NCBI GenBank assembly: GCA_948468495.1
Contig: CAOKJI010000021.1
Span: 1 to 11,535, forward strand
Reading direction: 5' to 3'
Source: an uncultured Dorea sp.
Lineage (GTDB): Bacteria > Bacillota_A > Clostridia > Lachnospirales > Lachnospiraceae
DNA: 11,535 bases
Part shown: piece by piece, positions 7,138 through 11,535 of the stretch
Position numbering within the stretch: position 1 is the stretch's first letter
How the letters are laid out: every line of letters starts with the position of its first letter
Position numbers and translations under genes: made by a program
The notes under the pieces: generated by a model
Told to the model about the DNA's origin: nothing
The model's input: only the letters and a program-made list of their open reading frames with translations
The model's database searches: none

Positions 7138-9570
7138 ATGAAGAAGAAACTAAAGCATGCGGGGATACTGGCCGCAGTATTTATCCTGGCTATTTTGTAT
7201 TTTGAGCACAGGATTAGCAGGGGCAACGATAATATGATTGCGGATATTGGGAATGTGACGCTTCCAAGACTTTATTTTTCCGTAGAAGGATACAGACTGA
7301 ATGCGATGAACGGGTATACAAAGGAGATGGAGATTGCCAGCATTCGGGATAGTATCACACCGGTGACGAATAATCAGGTGGCGATGCGGCTGGAATCGGA
7401 GGAAAGAAAGATTTCTTCGGTGGACTATGCGGTCTATTCGCTTGACGGTGAGACAAAGCTATATGAGAATCGTATTTCAACTGCGGCAGAAGAGATGACG
7501 CTGACTTTTGACGAGGGAATCTTAAGTCAGGAACGAGTCATGACGGTAACGCTGCATTCGGATACCGGAGATATTTTCTACTATACGAGAGTAGTAACGC
7601 CGACGGATTTTAACGTGGCAGCCTGCTTGGATTATATATATAATTTTCATGAAAATGCCCTGGCTAAGAACGAAAATACAGGCGTCGGGGCGGCTCTGGA
7701 GCCAAATGACGAGGGAGATAACAGTACGTTTTCCCACGTGACGATTCATTCAAATTATGAGCAGGTAACGTGGGGAGATTTGGAGCCACAGGTGGCGGGG
7801 GAGGAGCGCTGGAAGATTCTGGAGACGAACGCGTCATACACATCGGTGCTTTTGGAATATGAAGTGAACTGCAAAGGAGAAGAAAACGAGACGGATTGCT
7901 ATGCGGTAAAGGAATTTTTCCGGGTGAGAATGGCGGGAGGCGCCATGTATCTGCTGGATTATGACCGCAGTATGGAGCAGATTTTTGACGGAAGCAGGCA
8001 TGTGCTCGATAAGAAGGGGCTGGTTCTTGGAATCGTGCCGGAAAATGTTCCCTATATGGTTAATCCGGAGGGGAATATTGTGGCATTTGTTCAGGCCAAT
8101 GAACTATGGAATTATAATCGCGACGAGGATGTTCTTTCGCTTATTTTTAGTTTCCGTGATGTGGAAAATATGGATAGCCGAAGTAAGAACACAGAGCACA
8201 ATATTCGGATACTTGGCATGGATAAGAGCGGCAATATTACCTTTGCGGTAGCCGGATATATGAATCGGGGAGCGCGCGAAGGACAAGTAGGCGTGGATAT
8301 TTACTACTACAATATGGAATCAAACAGCATTGAGGAGAAGGTGTTTATTCCCAGCGGCAAGTCGGCCGGAATTGCAGAAGAAGAGTTTGGTAAATTTGCT
8401 TACTACAGTGTAAATCGGGATTATTTATATATGATGGCAGGAGGAACCTTGTATGAGGTTGATGTAGATAAGAACTGGGACGAGCCGGTGATTTCAGATT
8501 TGAAAGAAGGTCAGTATGCCATGTCGGAAAACGGAAGGTGGTTTGCATGGCAGACGGGCGGGGATATGGATGCATCCCGGCAGATTATTGTGAAAGACTT
8601 GGAGCGTGACGAAGAGTACGAAGTTGAGGCAATGGAGGGGGAGAGTGTGATACCCCTTGGATTTGTGGGAGATGATTTCGTGTTCGGCCGGGCAAGGCAG
8701 TCGGATGTGGGGGAGACTGTTACCGGTGAGAAACTGGCGGCTATGTATCAGGTCGAGATTCACAATGCGGAAAATGAATTAGTGAAAAGTTATGATGCAG
8801 GCGAATATTATATTGTTGGAGCAGACGTCAGCGAAGGGATGATTACCCTCTACAGGGCAGTGAAGACCGGCAGTACATACGCGGGAGCAGACGCAGACTA
8901 TATCACAAGCAGCGAAGAAAAAGAGGAAAACAATATTACGCTGGAGTCTTATATTACGGATTTGAAGAAGAGGCAGATGCGCTTCACATTTGCCGACGGT
9001 ATTCAGGGGAAAGATGTTAAAGTACTAAAGCCAAAGCGTGCATTGCATGACAATCCTGCGCTGCCTGAATTTGAAGAGGAAGCAGGGGGGAATGGATACT
9101 GTGTATATGGTCTTGGAAAGCTGCAGGGAATCTATGAGGAAGCAGGGCAGGCGATTCTGGCAGCAGATAGTATGAGCGGCGTGGTGATTGCGCCGAACGG
9201 TCAGTATGTTTGGGAGAGAGGGAATCGTTACCTGACTTTTCAGATTACAGGACAGGACGAACTGATGGCGTTCATACAAAGCCAGCTGCAGGGAGGCAGG
9301 CCGCCGCTTGAGATAGCGAATGAATTGTCTGGTGATAAAGGCGTTGAACTGACTGGCTGCAGCGCAGAGCAGATTGCGTACCTGATTAATAAAGGAACTC
9401 CGGTAATCGGGGTTCGGAATGGGGACGTTCCCCTGATTCTGACAGGGTATGACGAGTATCAGATGATTTATATCAATTCCGCGGACGGACAGATACAGAC
9501 AATGCCGAAAGAGCAGATGGATCAGATAATGATGGCAGAGGGAAATGAGTATATTGGGTATCTGCCGTAG
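7138..9570 (+). CDS. Membrane-anchored extracytoplasmic protein of unknown function with C39-like C-terminus
   Basis: This 810-residue protein starts MKKKLKHAG followed by one hydrophobic segment (about 9-24), a signal anchor that would place the rest outside the cell. I do not recognise a named family. The central part (about 290-600) has repeated strand-rich blocks such as NPEGNIVAFVQANELW, GMDKSGNITFAVAGY and MSENGRWFAWQTGG, suggestive of a beta-propeller. Next, a segment with YCVYGLGKLQGIYEEAG, then VIAPNGQYVWERGNR, leads into a final region with LTGCSAEQIAYLINKGTPVIG and ILTGYDEYQMIYIN that resembles C39-like peptidase folds. The residue expected to be the catalytic His is V764 and no matching nucleophile is clear, so a catalytic role is doubtful. 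AGGAG lies 12 nt before the ATG, a long spacing. No promoter is visible in the 68-bp gap, so it is probably co-transcribed with the methyltransferase gene. Confidence 0.87.
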   Translation: MKKKLKHAGILAAVFILAILYFEHRISRGNDNMIADIGNVTLPRLYFSVEGYRLNAMNGYTKEMEIASIRDSITPVTNNQVAMRLESEERKISSVDYAVYSLDGETKLYENRISTAAEEMTLTFDEGILSQERVMTVTLHSDTGDIFYYTRVVTPTDFNVAACLDYIYNFHENALAKNENTGVGAALEPNDEGDNSTFSHVTIHSNYEQVTWGDLEPQVAGEERWKILETNASYTSVLLEYEVNCKGEENETDCYAVKEFFRVRMAGGAMYLLDYDRSMEQIFDGSRHVLDKKGLVLGIVPENVPYMVNPEGNIVAFVQANELWNYNRDEDVLSLIFSFRDVENMDSRSKNTEHNIRILGMDKSGNITFAVAGYMNRGAREGQVGVDIYYYNMESNSIEEKVFIPSGKSAGIAEEEFGKFAYYSVNRDYLYMMAGGTLYEVDVDKNWDEPVISDLKEGQYAMSENGRWFAWQTGGDMDASRQIIVKDLERDEEYEVEAMEGESVIPLGFVGDDFVFGRARQSDVGETVTGEKLAAMYQVEIHNAENELVKSYDAGEYYIVGADVSEGMITLYRAVKTGSTYAGADADYITSSEEKEENNITLESYITDLKKRQMRFTFADGIQGKDVKVLKPKRALHDNPALPEFEEEAGGNGYCVYGLGKLQGIYEEAGQAILAADSMSGVVIAPNGQYVWERGNRYLTFQITGQDELMAFIQSQLQGGRPPLEIANELSGDKGVELTGCSAEQIAYLINKGTPVIGVRNGDVPLILTGYDEYQMIYINSADGQIQTMPKEQMDQIMMAEGNEYIGYLP

Positions 9571-9572
9571 TA

Positions 9573-9738
9573 CTAGAGCGTGTTTGAAAATTCATTCCCG
9601 CCATCTGCATTCCCCACTTTGCGCGATATTTGCGCTAAATTCGGGTTACATAGCCCGCTATGCGCCCCTCATTTGGCACAAATCTCCCACAAATTGTGGA
9701 ATACATCTGTCAGAAAGCAATTTTCAGACACGCTCTAG
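9573..9738. mobile_element. 166-bp MITE-like inverted-repeat element
   Basis: CTAGAGCGTGTTTGAAAATT (9573-9592) is the reverse complement, with one mismatch, of 9719-9738. Inward of these arms the pairing continues without gaps for another 47 positions (9593-9639 against 9672-9718; 32 of 47 identical), around a 32-nt core that has its own small CGGG/CCCG hairpin. The whole unit is therefore one long imperfect palindrome with no coding capacity. The ends can be read as TA followed by GAGCGTGT, compatible with TA target duplication as made by IS630/Tc1-mariner-type transposases; this origin is inference. It starts 2 bp after the stop of the 810-residue gene and separates that gene from its terminator. 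Confidence 0.72.
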
Positions 9739-9751
9739 AACGATAAAATTT

Positions 9752-9806
9752 CGCCTCCGGTGTACAAGCCAGTTACAGGGTTTGTATACCGGAGGCGGTT
9801 TGTTTT
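9752..9806. terminator. Strong, probably bidirectional terminator between convergent genes
   Basis: A 16-bp stem with one G-U pair forms between 9752-9767 (CGCCTCCGGTGTACAA) and 9782-9797 (TTGTATACCGGAGGCG) around a 14-nt loop. On the plus strand it is followed by GTTTGTTTT, and on the minus strand by AAATTTTATC. It can end transcripts of the 810-residue gene and of queT, whose stop is 20 bp away. Confidence 0.85.
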
Positions 9807-9816
9807 GGTTGCTATT

Positions 9817-10308
9817 TTAGACTGCTTCCTTGAAAATCAGCCGGTGGTAACGGCTGAGCGCGGTATATAAAATCATACCAAGTATGCCGCAGGAAATGAC
9901 TTCTCCGATGCCGACAGTGAGCATCATGAAAGGAATCGGAAGATTGACTCCATAGCCGAATCGCAGCACGAAAGGAACGATAACTGTGTTGGAGACAATG
10001 GGAGGAACCAGCCCGAGTACGGGCTTTTTCTCTCTTAAGGAATAAGTAAATAGTGCTCCGATTAAGGTTGCCATACTTCCAAATACAATATCCGGCAGAA
10101 TAGCTCCGCCTAAAATATTGCCGATTAGACATCCGATAAACAGTCCGGGGACTGCGGCTGGTGTAAATAATGGTAAAATGGTGAGCGCTTCGGAAATCCG
10201 TATCTGAATTTCTCCAAATGAGAACGGAGCAAATACGTAGGTAAGCACGACATAAATTGCAGCAATCATAGCTGCCTGGGTTAGAAAGGTTACATTCTTG
10301 TTTCTCAT
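9817..10308 (-). CDS. queT: QueT-family queuosine precursor transporter, ECF S component
   Basis: The product is 163 residues, hydrophobic, with about five or six membrane segments. It matches QueT (COG4708-type), the substrate-binding membrane subunit that, with the shared ECF energy-coupling module, imports a queuosine precursor such as preQ1 or preQ0. Typical features are the N-terminal AAMIAAIYVVLTYVFAPFSFGEIQIRISEAL region, with the conserved EIQxRISEAL motif, then PAAVPGLFIGCLIGNILG and the late GEVISCGILG helix. Its length is normal for the family. The ATG at 10308 has AAAGGAG ending 10 nt upstream. The gene stands alone on the minus strand, with a preQ1-I riboswitch in its leader; the pairing of a preQ1 sensor with this transporter strongly supports the assignment. 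It converges on the 810-residue gene and is divergent from the MBOAT gene. Confidence 0.95.
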   Translation of the reverse strand: MRNKNVTFLTQAAMIAAIYVVLTYVFAPFSFGEIQIRISEALTILPLFTPAAVPGLFIGCLIGNILGGAILPDIVFGSMATLIGALFTYSLREKKPVLGLVPPIVSNTVIVPFVLRFGYGVNLPIPFMMLTVGIGEVISCGILGMILYTALSRYHRLIFKEAV

Positions 10309-10318
10309 AATTTTGATT

Positions 10319-10362
10319 CTCCTTTAGTTTTTATTTACGTGTGGAAGGTCTCGAACACACGC
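10319..10362 (-). promoter_or_regulatory. preQ1-I riboswitch controlling queT translation
   Basis: Reading the minus strand, P1 is CGTGTG (10361-10356) paired with CACACG (10343-10338), extendable by a G-U pair. The 12-nt loop begins TTCGAG, matching the UUCnAG loop motif of preQ1-I aptamers, and the A-rich tail TAAATAAAAACTAAAGGAG (10337-10319) matches the AAAAACUAA tail. The tail runs into the queT Shine-Dalgarno sequence. In this class the tail folds back on the loop as a pseudoknot when preQ1 binds, hiding the ribosome-binding site and reducing translation. A loop segment CCTT is also complementary to AAGG of the Shine-Dalgarno site. No terminator follows, so control is likely translational. 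Confidence 0.85.
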
Positions 10363-10364
10363 GC

Positions 10365-10470
10365 CTTAGTTGGGCGTCAAAGATATAAGGCGGATGCCTT
10401 TTGTCTCCCCATAACGCCGGGAATCGGCGGCAGGCCCAGTAAGACCTCAGTTTTGATGGGCTTTGCAATG
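10365..10470 (-). other. Structured 5' half of the queT leader, unexplained
   Basis: About 105 nt lie between the predicted transcription start (near 10470) and the riboswitch. On the minus-strand RNA, GCCCA/TGGGC (10461-10457 with 10438-10434), a CGCCG/CGGCG hairpin (10429-10425 with 10419-10415), and AAGGC/GCCTT (10400-10396 with 10391-10387) can form. The last is incompatible with a 7-bp helix CGCCTTA/TAAGGCG (10392-10386 with 10368-10362), which would stack directly on the riboswitch P1. I do not recognise a known RNA family. Alternative folds are seen; regulatory use is inference. Confidence 0.45.
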
Positions 10471-10476
10471 GATAAG

Positions 10477-10505
10477 AGTATAGCATGGATACAGGGGAAA
10501 ATCAA
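10477..10505 (-). promoter_or_regulatory. queT promoter with extended -10
   Basis: On the minus strand, -35 TTGATT (10505-10500), a 17-bp spacer and -10 TATACT (10482-10477) preceded by TGC, an extended -10. Transcription would start near 10470, giving a leader of about 160 nt that includes the riboswitch. Confidence 0.75.
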
Positions 10506-10547
10506 GATTTAATGATTTCTGCATGTTGCTGTGAAATGTTACGCCCA

Positions 10548-10565
10548 TTTATTTTCGGAAATAAA
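10548..10565. repeat. AT-rich palindrome between divergent promoters
   Basis: TTTATTT (10548-10554) and AAATAAA (10559-10565) form a 7-bp inverted repeat around TCGG, ending 2 bp before the -35 of the MBOAT promoter. It could be an operator; nothing else supports this. Confidence 0.35.
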
Positions 10566-10567
10566 AG

Positions 10568-10596
10568 TTGATATCTGTCGAAGGGTGTAATATAAT
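10568..10596 (+). promoter_or_regulatory. Near-consensus promoter for the MBOAT gene
   Basis: -35 TTGATA (10568-10573), a 17-bp spacer and a perfect -10 TATAAT (10591-10596). The start would be near 10603, giving a leader of about 100 nt. It is divergent from the queT promoter, with about 62 bp between the two -35 elements. Confidence 0.8.
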
Positions 10597-10655
10597 GTAG
10601 CTGTTTGGTACAGAATGATAGTAAAATCCATAAATCATATAGATTTTTTGTATTC

Positions 10656-10682
10656 AGAGAAGTGTTTAGACACGCTTTTTTC
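10656..10682 (+). terminator. Weak hairpin with T6 run in the MBOAT leader, possible attenuator
   Basis: GTGT (10662-10665) pairs with ACAC (10670-10673), and a flanking GAGAA can pair with the T-rich run after a 2-nt bulge. T6 at 10676-10681 follows. It sits between the promoter and the gene, so it would act as an attenuator if real, but the stem is weak. Confidence 0.25.
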
Positions 10683-10702
10683 ATCATGAAAGAGAGAACC
10701 TT

Positions 10703-11535
10703 ATGAATTTTACCACACCAATTTTTATTTTTGTATTTTTTCCTATTGCGGTATCTGTTTATCTCATTGTGGGTTTTCTGGAGCGGAGAAGGTCCTTATC
10801 TCCCATTTTTTTAAAATATCGTGTAAAAGATTTCATATTAATAGCGTTTGGCATGCTTTTTTATATGTGGGCATGCTTTGATGATATTATAAAACTTGGA
10901 TTCTATATGCTTGGAGTCTGGTCTGCGGGCTGCTGGATTAGCCGTAATCGGAATCGCTACATACAGATATATGAGCGAAATGAAGATGAGGACAGAGTAT
11001 ATCGGAAGATATCATTGTCTGTGTTTATACTGATAGCCGCAGTACTGCTGATATTGTTCTGCCTGGTACATTTCAAATATATGCCGTTATGGGCGGAGAT
11101 ATGGAATTATTTATTCAGGGGCAGACTGGTAAAAGACTCTGTCATGGCGCCTATCGGCATTTCATTTATTACATTTTCTGCAATCTCTTATTTGACTGAC
11201 ATTTACCGGGGAGATGCTCCGGGCGGAACTTTGATTGATTGTGTGCTGTATCTGTCATTTTTCCCGAAGGTCATATCAGGACCGATTATATTATGGAAGG
11301 ATTTTTCGACCAAACTTGATAACAGAACGGTAACTCTGGAGAGATTTGTGTCAGGGCTGAATCGGATTATGATTGGGTTTGCGAAAAAGCTGATTCTGGC
11401 GGATCAGTTTGGCAGCTGTATCAGTAACGTGGCGGCTGGCGAGACAGACATGATTACCGGCTGGGGAATGGCTTTTTTGTATATGCTGGAAATATATTAT
11501 GATTTTTCCGGTTACTCAGACATTGCGATTGGGCT
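10703..11535 (+). CDS. MBOAT-family O-acyltransferase, AlgI/DltB-like (3' end beyond window)
   Basis: The frame is open from ATG 10703 to the window end, giving the first 277 residues of a multi-pass membrane protein. The N-terminus is a hydrophobic segment with FIFVFFPIAVSVYLIVGF. The recognisable MBOAT/AlgI-type stretch is PIGISFITFSAISYLTDIYRG, followed by LSFFPKVISGPI, RFVSGLNRIMIGFAKKLILAD and LEIYYDFSGYSDIAIG, the order seen in AlgI-like proteins. Such enzymes move acyl, usually acetyl, groups across the membrane onto extracellular polymers (polysaccharide, teichoic acid or peptidoglycan). The substrate cannot be told here. The expected active-site His lies in the missing C-terminal half. 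The Shine-Dalgarno sequence is weak (AGAGAG, about 6 nt before the ATG). Downstream genes, often an SGNH/DHHW-type partner, are outside the window. Confidence 0.92.
   Translation, partial: MNFTTPIFIFVFFPIAVSVYLIVGFLERRRSLSPIFLKYRVKDFILIAFGMLFYMWACFDDIIKLGFYMLGVWSAGCWISRNRNRYIQIYERNEDEDRVYRKISLSVFILIAAVLLILFCLVHFKYMPLWAEIWNYLFRGRLVKDSVMAPIGISFITFSAISYLTDIYRGDAPGGTLIDCVLYLSFFPKVISGPIILWKDFSTKLDNRTVTLERFVSGLNRIMIGFAKKLILADQFGSCISNVAAGETDMITGWGMAFLYMLEIYYDFSGYSDIAIG

Noticed and set aside
9545..9820. A 91-codon plus-strand frame after the 810-residue gene
   Set aside because: It starts inside the upstream gene and runs through the inverted-repeat element and the terminator, so it is not a credible gene.
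10342..10380. Possible tRNA-like T-arm on the plus strand (GGTCTCGAACACAC)
   Set aside because: No acceptor, D-arm or anticodon stem can be built around it, and the same bases form the preQ1-I aptamer on the other strand.
10339..10512. A 57-codon GTG-initiated plus-strand frame across the queT leader
   Set aside because: It is antisense to the riboswitch and leader, has no good ribosome-binding site, and the RNA elements plus the promoter explain the conservation expected here. It could be wrongly annotated as a small protein.
1..11535. CRISPR arrays, rRNA and tRNA genes
   Set aside because: No regularly spaced repeats beyond the short pairs listed, and no recognisable rRNA or tRNA segment was seen on either strand by eye.

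Overview
The window looks like a chromosomal segment from a clostridial bacterium, most likely Lachnospiraceae. This rests on gene content and style: an OmpR-type two-component pair whose kinase has a VanS-like ATPase box, a QueT-type queuosine-precursor transporter behind a preQ1-I riboswitch, purine-rich Shine-Dalgarno sites, and a prophage-type capsid/sigma module of the kind seen in gut Clostridia. No species can be named from the sequence alone.

Layout. (1) 1-2287, plus strand: a phage-derived segment. It holds the C-terminal tail of an upstream protein (scaffold-like), an HK97-fold-type major capsid protein with a C-terminal HeH/SAP-like extension, a 55-residue basic protein, and a sigma-70-type factor. 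No terminase, portal or tail gene follows it. (2) 2288-2507: AT-rich gap with two sets of direct repeats spaced 11 bp. (3) 2508-5866: response regulator and a large six-TM sensor kinase, 44 bp apart and presumably one operon. (4) 5921-7069: a Methyltransf_32-type SAM methyltransferase. Its near-consensus promoter places the predicted transcription start on the ATG itself, so it may be leaderless. (5) 7138-9570: an 810-residue membrane-anchored extracytoplasmic protein of unknown function, ending in a C39-peptidase-like region without the expected catalytic His. (6) 9571-9816: a 166-bp MITE-like inverted-repeat element followed by a strong, probably bidirectional terminator between convergent genes. 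(7) 9817-10308, minus strand: queT, controlled by a preQ1-I riboswitch (10319-10362) at the end of a leader of about 160 nt. The 5' 100 nt of that leader are GC-rich and can form mutually exclusive helices that the riboswitch does not explain. (8) 10703 to the window end, plus strand: an MBOAT-family O-acyltransferase with its own near-consensus promoter, divergent from queT.

How the parts work together. The phage segment is probably a remnant or the right edge of a prophage; its sigma factor could direct late phage promoters. The response regulator and kinase form an envelope-sensing system whose targets are unknown. The methyltransferase and the 810-residue protein are close enough to be co-transcribed. 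QueT feeds queuosine precursor salvage, and preQ1 binding in the leader should hide its ribosome-binding site. The strongest leads for something new are the unexplained 5' half of the queT leader, the apparently leaderless methyltransferase promoter, the MITE-like hairpin, and the unknown 810-residue surface protein.
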